This document shows, piece by piece, positions 1 through 7,580 of a stretch of DNA of 64,000 nucleotides. Every line of letters begins with the position of its first letter. Position 1 is the stretch's first letter. Under the pieces are notes generated by a model, which searched no databases, had not been told where the DNA came from, and saw nothing but the letters and a program-made list of their open reading frames with translations. The stretch comes from an uncultured Coriobacteriaceae bacterium (lineage in GTDB: Bacteria; Actinomycetota; Coriobacteriia; Coriobacteriales; Atopobiaceae): assembly GCA_902790135.1 (NCBI GenBank), contig CADAQM010000002.1, positions 1 through 64,000 of the forward strand, in the 5' to 3' direction. Both the position numbers and the translations under genes were made by a program.

Positions 1-1
1 T

Positions 2-97
2 AAGCCGGACTCCTTCAAGACCGAGCCTAACCCACGCCGCCACTCGATGGCCACTGCTTCACAGAGTGAGGTCCCGATCACTCTACATATCGTCTAG
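2..97 (+). CDS. C-terminal end of an unidentified gene (partial)
   Basis: An open frame runs from the left edge to a TAG stop at 95-97 and encodes about 31 residues ending in ITLHIV. It is followed by a strong hairpin at 151-184 and faces a minus-strand gene, which fits a real gene end. There are too few residues to assign a family, and short open frames are common in GC-rich DNA, so this is a tentative call. Confidence 0.3.
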   Translation, partial: KPDSFKTEPNPRRHSMATASQSEVPITLHIV

Positions 98-150
98 CCT
101 CAGTTTTACGGATGGGGGATACACCCTTATCCGCAAAGTGTTCAAAACAT

Positions 151-184
151 GAGAAGGGCCCACTCACGTGAGCGGGCCCTTCTC
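151..184. terminator. Long inverted-repeat terminator between convergent genes
   Basis: An 11-bp perfect stem GAGAAGGGCCC / GGGCCCTTCTC encloses a second palindrome CTCACGTGAG, so the whole 34 bp folds almost end to end. A short T run follows only on the minus side. It sits between a plus-strand gene end (97) and a minus-strand gene end (231), so it probably serves both. Confidence 0.65.
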
Positions 185-230
185 ATCTGCCTAAAGAGGA
201 GTCCGTCTCCTCATGTCTGAGCGAGATTGA

Positions 231-761
231 CTAGGAGAGGCGAGATTCGACAAAGGCGATGCCGGCATCGCTCAGGCGGAAGGTCTTGCGGCTCTGCATG
301 GAATCGCCGGACTTCTCGAGCACGACGATGAGCGGAAGCTCCTTCTTGCTCTCGATTGCGAGGGTGCCGGAGACGGAGCTGATCTTGACGCCCAGGGACT
401 TGAGGAGCTTGTTGGTCTGGAAGGACGTCCAAGACTCCTGGTCATCGCGTGTCTCCAGCCAATATGCGGAAGTCACAATCTTCTGGATGGCCGTCTTGGG
501 ATTCACTCGCTCGTAGAGGCTCCCGAAGGTCTCTGGGACAAGCTCCTCCTCTGCAGGTAACTCCTCTGCAGCATCAACGCACCCCTCGGGCTCTCCTGAG
601 ACCTCTACGAAGGTCGCCTCGCCGAGGTCGAAGTCATCCTCGTAGACGTCAAGGTAATCGGCGAGCCAGTCGATAATGCGGCGGCACTCATCCTTCGTCA
701 ACGGCTGCAGGATCTTTGCGACGTCGTTCATAACTACGAGTTCATTGAGAATAGCGGTCAT
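231..761 (-). CDS. Hypothetical acidic protein, 176 aa
   Basis: I do not recognise this family. The protein has no signal peptide or membrane segment. It is acidic in the first half (an Asp/Glu-rich stretch around residues 38-72) and more basic in the second half, with a helical N-terminus (LTKDECRRIIDWLADYLDVY) and a C-terminal portion that looks like a winged or beta-rich fold ending in RLSDAGIAFVESRLS. The start is supported by GGAGGGGCA just upstream of ATG at 761. The gene stands alone, divergent from the GH1 gene across a 438-bp AT-rich gap. Codon use matches the GC-rich neighbours. Confidence 0.7.
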   Translation of the reverse strand: MTAILNELVVMNDVAKILQPLTKDECRRIIDWLADYLDVYEDDFDLGEATFVEVSGEPEGCVDAAEELPAEEELVPETFGSLYERVNPKTAIQKIVTSAYWLETRDDQESWTSFQTNKLLKSLGVKISSVSGTLAIESKKELPLIVVLEKSGDSMQSRKTFRLSDAGIAFVESRLS

Positions 762-1199
762 TGCCCCTCCAAACTAATGCTTTGTAGATGCATAGCACTT
801 TCAAATCAAAGATAACAATAGGAATACTAGTTCGTGAGGAAGATGTTCTTCTTCACATTCTCTTTACTGCAGAAAGCTTCAAGTCAACTTTGATGCAAAC
901 TCTTTATATACCTATTCATACAACACGCAAGACAATCCAAGCATTGTGTTAGCGCTATAGGCAGCTCCTTTACCCATCTCACACGTAATGCAACAATCTT
1001 ACAGCATTAGATAACTTGTCGCACTGGAGAAAGAGCAAACTAGAACAATCTTTCTCTCTATCAGAATTTCCATCGACAATTTGACACGCTGACACATCCG
1101 ACTTTGCGATGTGTAATTCAGCGACACGTTCTTCTGATAACCTCGGAATTGTGTAGAGGCACTAAGCACTCTGCGCGGAGGCAGACGAGAGGAGTGGCA
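762..1199. other. 438-bp AT-rich divergent intergenic region
   Basis: No convincing gene. The region is clearly AT-richer than the flanking coding DNA and must hold the promoters of the divergent minus-strand hypothetical gene and the plus-strand GH1 gene. The best promoter candidate is at 1089-1117. Near 892-897 the minus strand reads TTGACT, a possible -35, but its -10 partner is only 15 bp away and weak. Confidence 0.6.
1089..1117 (+). promoter_or_regulatory. Putative promoter of the GH1 gene with overlapping inverted repeat
   Basis: CTGACA (1089-1094), a 17-bp spacer and TGTAAT (1112-1117) form a reasonable sigma-A-type promoter about 83 bp before the GH1 start. An exact inverted repeat ACACATC-N9-GATGTGT (1092-1114) fills the spacer and touches both elements, which is the geometry of a repressor operator. 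The regulator is unknown. Confidence 0.4.
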
Positions 1200-2630
1200 A
1201 TGGATTACAAAAAGCTCAAGGCTTTTCCTGACGGGTTCCTTTGGGGAGCCTCGTCGAGCGCCTACCAGTGCGAAGGTGCCTATCTAGACGAGGGACGCAC
1301 GCTCTGCGTTTCGGACACAGCTCCCGTCCCGGAGGGAACCACCAACTTCAATGATGGCGTTGGCCACTACTATCACTTCCGCGATGACATCGCTTTGATG
1401 GCCGAGATGGGCTTCTCCGAGTTCCGTTTCTCCATCGGCTGGCCGCGAATCCTTCCCAAGGGCAGGGGAGAGGTAAACCAGCTCGGCGTGCAGCATTATC
1501 ATGACGTCATCGACGAGTGCCATGCCCACGGGATCGAGCCGGTCGTCACGCTATACCACTTTGACCTGCCGCAATGCCTGCAGGACGAGTACGGCGGCTG
1601 GGCAAGCCGCCAGTGCATCGACGACTTCGTGGAGTACTGCCGCATCTGCTTTGCCGAGTATGGCGATAAGGTCAAGTACTTCCTCACCATCAACGAGCAG
1701 AACATGATGGCCCTTTTCCAGGGCGCACAGTACGGTGGCCCCAAGGGGCAGTGGCAAGCCAACCACCACATGCTGGTCGCCCAGGCAAAGGCTATGATCC
1801 TCTGCCATGAGATGTGCCCCGACGCCTGGATCGCTCCTGCGCCGAACATCACGGCCATCTATCCCGCAAGCTCCAGCCCCGAGGACAACCTCGCCGCAAT
1901 GGACTGGGACCAGTTGCGCAACCGCCTGTTCCTCGACACCGCAGTCTTCGGCGAGTACCCAGAGGCTCTTTGGAACCGCTGGGTCGACCAGGGCATCGAG
2001 CCCGAGGTTGAGGACGAGGACTGGTATGTGCTCAAGGAGGCCAAGCCCGACTTCATCGCCTTCAACTACTACGGAGCCGGGTGCGCCAAGTACGTCAACG
2101 ACGAGGAGGGCGAGAGGCTCATTGCGGAGGCCAAGGCCGCTGGTGGACGCATCGCCTTCATGACCGGCCTTATGACCTACCCCGGTATCGCCGCCAACGT
2201 GAGCAACCCCCTTCAGAAGACCACGAGCTACGGCATGGGCATCGATCCAGTGGGCCTGCGCATCACGCTGCGCCAGCTTTGGGAGCGCTACCAGCTGCCG
2301 CTTCTCATCACCGAGAACGGCTGTGGCGTCCGCGACGAGCTGGTCTTCGAGGACGGCGAGCCGCGAATCCACGACGACTACCGCATCGACTACCTGCGTC
2401 AGCACATCGTGGCTTGCCAGCAGGCTATCACCGACGGTGTCGACCTCATGGGATACAGCCCGTGGAGCGCCTTCGACCTGATCTCCACGCATGAGGGCAT
2501 CACCAAGCGCTACGGTCTCATCTACGTGGACCGCGACGAGTTTGACCTCAAGGAGATGAAACGCTATCGCAAGGACTCCTTCTTCTGGTACAAGAAGGTC
2601 TGCGAGTCCAACGGAGCCGATCTGGACTAG
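1200..2630 (+). CDS. Glycoside hydrolase family 1, probable 6-phospho-beta-glucosidase
   Basis: A cytoplasmic enzyme of 476 residues, the usual GH1 length, that hydrolyses beta-glucosides, probably after phosphorylation during PTS uptake. The N-terminus FPDGFLWGASSSAYQCEGA is the GH1 signature. The acid/base Glu is in TINEQN (E166) and the nucleophile in ITENGCG (E372). The C-terminal KRYGLIYVDRDE segment is typical of the phospho-beta-glucosidase branch, which is why phospho-sugar is preferred over free cellobiose; that choice is inference. ATG 1200 is preferred over an upstream in-frame start because GAGGAG lies 5-10 bases ahead and homology begins there. No PTS genes adjoin it, so the permease must lie elsewhere. 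A terminator follows at 2645. Confidence 0.9.
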   Translation: MDYKKLKAFPDGFLWGASSSAYQCEGAYLDEGRTLCVSDTAPVPEGTTNFNDGVGHYYHFRDDIALMAEMGFSEFRFSIGWPRILPKGRGEVNQLGVQHYHDVIDECHAHGIEPVVTLYHFDLPQCLQDEYGGWASRQCIDDFVEYCRICFAEYGDKVKYFLTINEQNMMALFQGAQYGGPKGQWQANHHMLVAQAKAMILCHEMCPDAWIAPAPNITAIYPASSSPEDNLAAMDWDQLRNRLFLDTAVFGEYPEALWNRWVDQGIEPEVEDEDWYVLKEAKPDFIAFNYYGAGCAKYVNDEEGERLIAEAKAAGGRIAFMTGLMTYPGIAANVSNPLQKTTSYGMGIDPVGLRITLRQLWERYQLPLLITENGCGVRDELVFEDGEPRIHDDYRIDYLRQHIVACQQAITDGVDLMGYSPWSAFDLISTHEGITKRYGLIYVDRDEFDLKEMKRYRKDSFFWYKKVCESNGADLD

Positions 2631-2644
2631 GTCCAAACGCTATG

Positions 2645-2690
2645 AAGGGCCGTGGTACAAGGATTCTCCTGGGCGCCACGGCCCTTTTCA
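2645..2690 (+). terminator. Rho-independent terminator after the GH1 gene
   Basis: Perfect 11-bp stem AAGGGCCGTGG / CCACGGCCCTT followed by TTT, 14 bases after the GH1 stop codon. Confidence 0.8.
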
Positions 2691-2703
2691 TGGAGGGGTA
2701 TGC

Positions 2704-3141
2704 ATGATACGCAGGATGGAAGTGACGGACGCCCCCGCCGTCTGGCAGATCATCACTAGGTCGCTTGGGTACGACTGTAGCCTCGAAACGGTCGAGCGGC
2801 GCATCGGAACGCTCGCACCTGACACGCATTACCTGAGCCTCGTCTGGGTAAACGAGGGCAGCCAGAAGGTCGAGGGCTTCCTGCATGCCTGTCGCTATGA
2901 GACGTTGCATCGTCCTGGTGGTTGGGATGTGATTTCCCTTGCGGTGCTGCCCGAAGCCCAAGGTTCGGGCGTTGGCACCGAGCTTCTCGCGCACTTCGAA
3001 GACGAGGCAAGGCGCTTGGGTGGCACCTACGTACGCCTCAACTCGCGCGTGGAACGGACGTCTGCCCACGCGTTCTACGAGCATCGAGGCTACCTTTGTG
3101 ACAAGACGCAGAAACGCTTCATCAAACAGTTCGACCTGTAA
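2704..3141 (+). CDS. GNAT family N-acetyltransferase
   Basis: A 145-residue single-domain acetyl-CoA-dependent N-acetyltransferase. The acetyl-CoA-binding motif A is visible as ISLAVLPEAQGSGVGTELLAHFE (V-x-P-x-x-Q-G-x-G-x-G/A), followed by the C-terminal SAHAFYEHRGYL segment that closes the GNAT fold. The start ATG at 2704 follows GGAGGGG. The acceptor cannot be predicted; small free-standing GNATs act on metabolites, peptides or proteins. The gene stands alone after a terminator. Confidence 0.85.
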   Translation: MIRRMEVTDAPAVWQIITRSLGYDCSLETVERRIGTLAPDTHYLSLVWVNEGSQKVEGFLHACRYETLHRPGGWDVISLAVLPEAQGSGVGTELLAHFEDEARRLGGTYVRLNSRVERTSAHAFYEHRGYLCDKTQKRFIKQFDL

Positions 3142-3234
3142 GGCTGGGTTTCTCAGCATTTCTTAGCTTGCAGCTGAGGTACGTCCACGGGCTCGCCCCT
3201 AGAATCGTCAACGATGGCGAGGGGAGTGAGGACA

Positions 3235-3549
3235 ATGCCAGCCACAGCAGAGAGCTATGCGAAGTCGTTCGTGCGCACCTTCATCGTGAGGGCGATACGG
3301 GATGCCCATGACTGGGAGGATAACCTCAGGGTCGTACCAGACGAGGGCTGCTGGCATGTCGAGACGGACATCCCCACGTCCGCACAGAGTTGTTGGCTTT
3401 ACTTTGATGTCATCGAAAGCCAAGATGGCTTCTCGATCGATAGCCTTCAGGCCCTGCGCAGCGGCACGGGACTGGACGCGAGCAGCGTCTACGTGTGGGA
3501 CGAGGGCAAAGGCGCATGGCAGCTCTCCGCTGGTGAAGCCTCGATGTAA
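3235..3549 (+). CDS. Hypothetical protein, about 104 aa
   Basis: A small soluble protein I cannot place in a family. It reads as a compact alpha/beta domain with no cysteine pair, signal peptide or membrane segment; a helical N-terminus (ESYAKSFVRTFIVRAIRDAHDW) precedes a beta-rich, acidic rest. ATG 3235 is chosen because GAGGGGAGTGAGG directly precedes it; an in-frame ATG at 3214 would add seven residues but puts the start inside the Shine-Dalgarno stretch. It lies 77 bp before a DMT transporter gene on the same strand. Confidence 0.6.
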   Translation: MPATAESYAKSFVRTFIVRAIRDAHDWEDNLRVVPDEGCWHVETDIPTSAQSCWLYFDVIESQDGFSIDSLQALRSGTGLDASSVYVWDEGKGAWQLSAGEASM

Positions 3550-3625
3550 TGAGTGGCGAGCCTGTTCGGCATGGTCTATAACTACTCAGGTCTCTTGTCC
3601 TTCCATGACCCGAAATGGATGTCTC

Positions 3626-4051
3626 ATGTATGACATGCTCTGGCCCGTGCTTCTGATCGTCGCCTCCAACACGCTCTACCAGATCTGCGCCAAGAGCGTG
3701 CCTGCGGAGATACATCCGCTCGCATCCGTCTCGGTCACCTACGTCGTCGGTGCGATGCTGTCGATTGCCCTGTATTTCATGCTGGGTAAGTCGCCGAATC
3801 TGGCGCGCGAGTATACGCACGTCAACTGGGCGCCGCTCGTGCTTGGCATTGCCATCGTGGGCCTCGAGCTCGGCAATATCTACAGCTACAAGGCAGGTTG
3901 GACCATCAGCACGCTGAGCATCGTGCAGGGCGGAATCCTGGCAGTAGTGCTAGTGGCCGTAGGAGCACTCATCTACCACGAGCAGATCACTGCAACCAAG
4001 CTGCTCGGCATTGCCGCCAGCCTCGTCGGGCTATACCTGATCAACCGCTAA
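3626..4051 (+). CDS. Small DMT/EamA-type membrane transporter
   Basis: A 141-residue integral membrane protein with four hydrophobic segments (about residues 3-20, 31-50, 66-85 and 95-140), the size of a single EamA/EmrE-like half transporter that works as a dimer. The C-terminal helix ends in a short basic tail (GLYLINR), typical of the family. The substrate is unknown; small DMT proteins export drugs, polyamines or metabolites. ATG 3626 is picked because the hydrophobic segment begins immediately after it; in-frame ATGs at 3605 and 3635 are alternatives and no Shine-Dalgarno is strong. A decayed copy of the same C-terminus lies 1 kb downstream (4975-5061). Confidence 0.75.
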   Translation: MYDMLWPVLLIVASNTLYQICAKSVPAEIHPLASVSVTYVVGAMLSIALYFMLGKSPNLAREYTHVNWAPLVLGIAIVGLELGNIYSYKAGWTISTLSIVQGGILAVVLVAVGALIYHEQITATKLLGIAASLVGLYLINR

Positions 4052-4249
4052 GGTTATATGGGTGGCGTTGGCGCCTGCATTCTAACACCAAACGTATGAT
4101 GACTCGCTATGCGGGCCTATTAGTACTCAATTAGGTCTTACCCTTGCGAGTATCAAGGTGGAGACTGATAATGTGAGTTAGTCGCCGATTGCTAATATAC
4201 GTTGAGTCAAATACATACATCACGCAATAAGTCGCGAAGAGGCATCAAG

Positions 4250-4693
4250 ATGAAACGAATCTATCTGAACGATATACTATTTGATTCTCTCTTCAAATGG
4301 TCAAGAAATATGCGTATTATTGGTGGCATATTTGCACGTCGCTATGGATGCGACATTCCTAGAGAAGTCGAGTTTGGCAAAGATGTCCACTTCCCCCACA
4401 GAGCAATGGGCGTTGTGATTCATCCACTCTGTAAAATTGGCAACAATGTGTGTATTCAGCACCACGTGCTACTCGGCGAGAAGAATGGCACTGATGCACC
4501 GACGATATGCGACAACGTGGTCATCAATCCATATTCGATCATCATTGGCGATGTCACCATTGGCGAGAATAGCGTCATTGGCGCAGGAAGCATCGTTACA
4601 AAAGATGTTCCCGCCAACTGCGTGTACTACAACCAGATCAGTCCTGTCATCCGCAGCATTACCCCAGAAGAGCGCGAAAGGCTGATTCAGTAA
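4250..4693 (+). CDS. Hexapeptide-repeat acyltransferase, serine O-acetyltransferase-like
   Basis: A 147-residue left-handed beta-helix (LbH) acyltransferase. The isoleucine-rich hexapeptide pattern runs from VVIHPLCKIGNNVCIQHHVLLG through VVINPYSIIIGDVTIGENSVIGAGSIVTKDV, the arrangement of CysE-like serine acetyltransferases; the His in IQHHVLLG sits where the family catalytic His lies. The short N-terminus lacks the full helical CysE domain, so the substrate could also be a polysaccharide sugar. ATG 4250 follows GAAGAGG by about 7 bases; a TTG at 4202 has no such site. The gene is noticeably AT-richer than its neighbours (many AAT, ATA and ATT codons), a sign of lateral acquisition. Confidence 0.8.
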   Translation: MKRIYLNDILFDSLFKWSRNMRIIGGIFARRYGCDIPREVEFGKDVHFPHRAMGVVIHPLCKIGNNVCIQHHVLLGEKNGTDAPTICDNVVINPYSIIIGDVTIGENSVIGAGSIVTKDVPANCVYYNQISPVIRSITPEERERLIQ

Positions 4694-4698
4694 CGTTC

Positions 4699-4725
4699 CT
4701 TAAGGTGCTGTCCGCAGGACTTAAG
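4699..4725 (+). terminator. Weak hairpin after the acyltransferase gene
   Basis: CTTAAG at both ends with an inner GTCC-GCA-GGAC helix lies 5 bases after the acyltransferase stop. It has a bulge and no T run, so its termination strength is doubtful. Confidence 0.35.
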
Positions 4726-4760
4726 AGCCTCCCGCGTGAGTTTGCGTGTCCACAGACCGA

Positions 4761-4922
4761 GAATCGTTCAAGAAACCGCGCTGCTGTGTAACGTCAGGAA
4801 GTAATCGATTCGCTCTGACCGGCTTCAGGCTAGAAAACCCCAGTTGGGTCCTTCCGCTTGGCGCCTAGATTCTGGTTACGTCACAGCGAGTCTACACACT
4901 AACGCAGTTTCTTGAACGATTC
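4761..4922. mobile_element. MITE-like element with 30-bp terminal inverted repeats
   Basis: The first 16 bp, GAATCGTTCAAGAAAC, recur exactly inverted at the right end (4907-4922). The match continues inward to about 30 bp per arm (4761-4790 and 4893-4922) with four mismatches and then stops abruptly; outside the arms the flanks do not match. The 102-bp centre has no coding potential. This is the form of a miniature inverted-repeat transposable element or an IS remnant. I see no clear target-site duplication and no second copy in the window, so mobility is inferred. Confidence 0.5.
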
Positions 4923-4974
4923 AGCCTCTGCCACCACGCTAACGGAGGGCGGCACGCTATCTCGTTCGAGTTTG

Positions 4975-5061
4975 TGAGCCTGGACCAGTGTGCACACCGT
5001 CCGCATCAGCCTCGTCACCTACCTCGTAAGTGCGGCAAGGCCATACTTGATCAACCACTAG
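4975..5061 (+). pseudogene. Relic of a second DMT transporter C-terminus
   Basis: In the frame starting at 4978 the translation reads AWTSVHTV, RISLVTYLV and RPYLINH before a stop at 5059. This recalls the intact DMT protein (GWTISTLSI, SVTYVVGAM, ASLVGLYLINR), as if parts of a paralogue had been joined by deletions. The reading frame has no start and opens right after a stop. It overlaps the 3' end of the PAP2 gene on the other strand by 4 bp. Confidence 0.35.
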
Positions 5062-6092
5062 GATTGAGGTGCCTTATCATTGGCGGCACTTTCAGTTGGC
5101 CTCTCGCTAAGCATGGCTATAGCCAGCGGGAACGCGAACACCACGTAGAACACCTGCAGGAAGCAGGTCACCACAGTTCCCAAAAAGCCGACAAGAGCAG
5201 CCTTTAGCAGCGGGTTTATCACCAGCGAGATGACGTAGTAGCCTAAAAGCCCACAGACGAGACGGTAAAAGCGTTCACTCATGGGAATCTCGGTCGAGAA
5301 CCCCACGTATCGCTTTTCCAGAATCCAACCAACCAGAAACGCACTCAGCCATCCCACGGCCTTGAAGGTGTCGTTCGCCATCTTCACGCCGTCCACCAGC
5401 AGCTCCCCGTTGGCGTCATAGTCCATCGGATACGGTTTGTTTGCGGCATAGATAGCTGCCACGAGCGCTATGGTCACATCTATACCCATGACCAGGACAT
5501 CCTTGTCCTGATGCTCTTCCAGCCACAGAAGCAACCTTCCCGTCAGAAGCATCACCAACACGCCGACAGTTGCACCCACAACAATGTCCTGCGGCGTGTG
5601 CACTCCCAAAAAGATCCTGCTGAGGGCTATCAGACAGAGGAAGAGTCACATGAATGCCCTGAAGTCCCACCGCAAGTCACGTCGGACGGCTATCCCGCCA
5701 AACAGCGAGGCCGCATTCATCGTATGCCCGCTGGGAAACGAGTAGCCGGTGGCAGTTACCATGGCCGCTGGGTCAGGAGCGATTTGGGGATCTCGTATCC
5801 ACGGTCGATACGCACAAGCCGTCACCTTCAGCACGCCATTGACGATCCGGTTTCCCGACCAGCCCATGAGAAGATAGGTGCCAATACGCTTGTCAACGCA
5901 CCAGTAGATTGTAGCCATGATGGCAAGCGTGGTGCCCATCTCGCCAAACCAGGTCATCTTTGAGAAGAACTCCGTCAGGCATCCGCCCATGCCCTCACGA
6001 AACGCCTGCAACGCAGGCAGAATGTCAATATCCTTCCTCGATGCCTGCTTCGGGGACCGTGAGGCGCTGATGTACGCCTTCGGTGATGACAT
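5058..6092 (-). pseudogene. PAP2-family phosphatase gene interrupted by one in-frame TGA
   Basis: Two same-frame halves (6092-5646 and 5645-5058) together encode a 344-residue membrane PAP2 phosphatase, separated only by a TGA at 5648-5646. All three catalytic motifs exist: KVTACAYRP (K-x6-RP) and SFPSGHTMN (PSGH) before the stop, and SRIFLGVHTPQD (SR-x5-H) after it, followed by membrane helices. A product ending at the TGA would lack motif 3 and be inactive. The codons between TGA and the next ATG (5609) still read as normal PAP2 sequence, so this is a very recent nonsense mutation, a sequencing error, or readthrough. The intact family dephosphorylates undecaprenyl or other lipid phosphates. 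Confidence 0.75.
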
Positions 6093-6131
6093 CGTTGAGT
6101 GGCTGTAGGCAACCTGTCGGACCGTGTCACG

Positions 6132-6791
6132 TCAAAACACTTCGTCAAACAGAACTGAAATGGACCCTTCGCTGCAAAACTCCCTGATCGTATAGCCAAG
6201 ATTCGGAGCTATATAAGAGACATTTGCCCCAGCGTCTCTAAGTGCCTGCAGCACATTCCTAAGGTCCTCGTGCAGTTCTTCGGTGAAGACTCTATCTGTC
6301 TTTTCACGCTGCTCCACGTGACTGTATGTCGGTAGGATCTGCTTCGCTTGGAGTGCAAATCGGTTCAATCCTGAGTTGCCATATGAATCCAGCGCATTTG
6401 CGTCCGCTCCCATATCAAGCATCCTTTTCAGAACACCGAGAGCCTCAACAGCCCTTTCCTTTGTTGAGAAGACGCGAAAGCCCATATACTGATCGTTCGT
6501 ATTCCATCTGCAGGACATCACAGCGCAGTTAATCGCGTCATGAAGCACTGGAGCCCGCCAAGCATTGCAACAAGATTCGTCTTCGATAAAAGATACGTCC
6601 GCACCCATGTCCAACAGGTAGTTTTCGAGCGCGCAGTTTCCCGTCTTTAGCGCGACCTGCAACGGGGACTGTCCATCGTCCTTCTTTGGCGGCTGCTTTG
6701 CCACGCAGTTAACCAGCGCTGGCGTCTTCTCGATAATCTGTCGCACTGTTTCAAGGTCAGATGCCTTAATTGCCGTGAACAGCTTCTTCAT
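6132..6791 (-). CDS. Ankyrin-repeat protein, 219 aa
   Basis: A soluble protein with ankyrin-type repeats: LFTAIKASDLETVRQIIEKTPALVN, then QSPLQVALKTGNCALENYLLDMGADVSF, then a diverged unit (APVLHDAINCAV) and VLKRMLDMGADANALDSYGNSGLNRFA; a final RNVLQALRDAGANVSYI unit is near the C-terminus. The start at 6791 (MKKLF) is favoured by GAGG 5-8 bases ahead; an upstream in-frame ATG at 6836 lacks a site. Ankyrin repeats mediate protein binding; no partner is known. It is divergent from an acidic helical protein of exactly the same length (219 aa), and such pairs occur in immunity-gene arrays of polymorphic toxin loci, but no toxin is visible here. Confidence 0.75.
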   Translation of the reverse strand: MKKLFTAIKASDLETVRQIIEKTPALVNCVAKQPPKKDDGQSPLQVALKTGNCALENYLLDMGADVSFIEDESCCNAWRAPVLHDAINCAVMSCRWNTNDQYMGFRVFSTKERAVEALGVLKRMLDMGADANALDSYGNSGLNRFALQAKQILPTYSHVEQREKTDRVFTEELHEDLRNVLQALRDAGANVSYIAPNLGYTIREFCSEGSISVLFDEVF

Positions 6792-6920
6792 GCGCCTCAC
6801 TTCCAGAAAGAAGGTTATGTTGCTCCTTGCATTCATATTGATTCTACAACTGTTGAAGGATCGACTTTCGTTCGGGCAATCTGTCGCATTCAGTCCAGTC
6901 AGGGCGTAGGAGCATAATGA

Positions 6921-7580
6921 GTGCAGTTGACAACAATTCTTGACGCTGAAGAGAGTACGGAAGCCCCAAAGGCCTTCCTAAGAGGGAGCGTAGGGATGGA
7001 TCTAGCCGCAAGAGACTATATCGACAGCTTGGAAATCAATAGCATCCCGTGGAACAGGATGTTTACCGCTTACGGCACCGCAGACCGATACCCTCAACTG
7101 CTTTCAGAGATGGAAGAATCTATCGATATCGATCATTGGAAAAGGGCTTTCTTCGAAATCTCGGACTTCGAACATCAGGGCACACTGTTTCTCCCGGCAC
7201 CTTTTGTCCTTGTCTTCCTTGGCAGGCTTTTGAGAAAACTGCTTGAGGAGGGGAGAGGGGAAGACATTGTAAAGTGGATGCTCGATCAGTTTGCGTACTA
7301 CGTCGACATATGCGTTGAAGCCGAGAATTCGGAACACGCCCATCAGCTCGAGCGCCTTTCTGACCTTCTTGAAGACAGGAATCTCCTACCGGAGGAATGT
7401 ACTTTTGACACCCTCCAGGATTTCTTCGAGGATCCCGAGGCGGTTTCCGACGCTCTGTTTTACAGCTTCTATTTCTATTCGTTGGTTGTTTTGTCCCAAG
7501 TGCCTGAAATCCTTGACCAATACGAGGCGTTCTCAGAGGAAAGCAATGAGCTCAAGGGCAAGATGATGACTCTGGCATAG
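6921..7580 (+). CDS. Acidic helical protein, possible immunity-type protein, 219 aa
   Basis: Not assigned to a named family. It is acidic and predicted mostly helical with no signal peptide or membrane helix. The segment NSIPWNRMFTAYGTADRYPQLLSEME resembles, from memory, a motif seen in HEAT-like proteins often encoded among toxin-immunity genes; this is inference. The start is GTG 6921 with GGAG at 6909-6912; the ATG at 6917 leads to a stop after eight codons. The last 29 bp overlap an antisense coding-like fragment (7552-7713). Divergent to the ankyrin gene across 129 bp. Confidence 0.65.
   Translation: MQLTTILDAEESTEAPKAFLRGSVGMDLAARDYIDSLEINSIPWNRMFTAYGTADRYPQLLSEMEESIDIDHWKRAFFEISDFEHQGTLFLPAPFVLVFLGRLLRKLLEEGRGEDIVKWMLDQFAYYVDICVEAENSEHAHQLERLSDLLEDRNLLPEECTFDTLQDFFEDPEAVSDALFYSFYFYSLVVLSQVPEILDQYEAFSEESNELKGKMMTLA

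Larger units (their letters stand above)
4694..5057. other. 364-bp gap holding a hairpin, a MITE-like element and a gene relic
   Basis: No intact gene. From left to right it holds a weak hairpin after the acyltransferase (4699-4725), the 162-bp inverted-repeat element (4761-4922), and a decayed transporter C-terminus (4975-5061). The segment 4735-4752 also resembles 8607-8623 near the tRNA. Confidence 0.6.
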
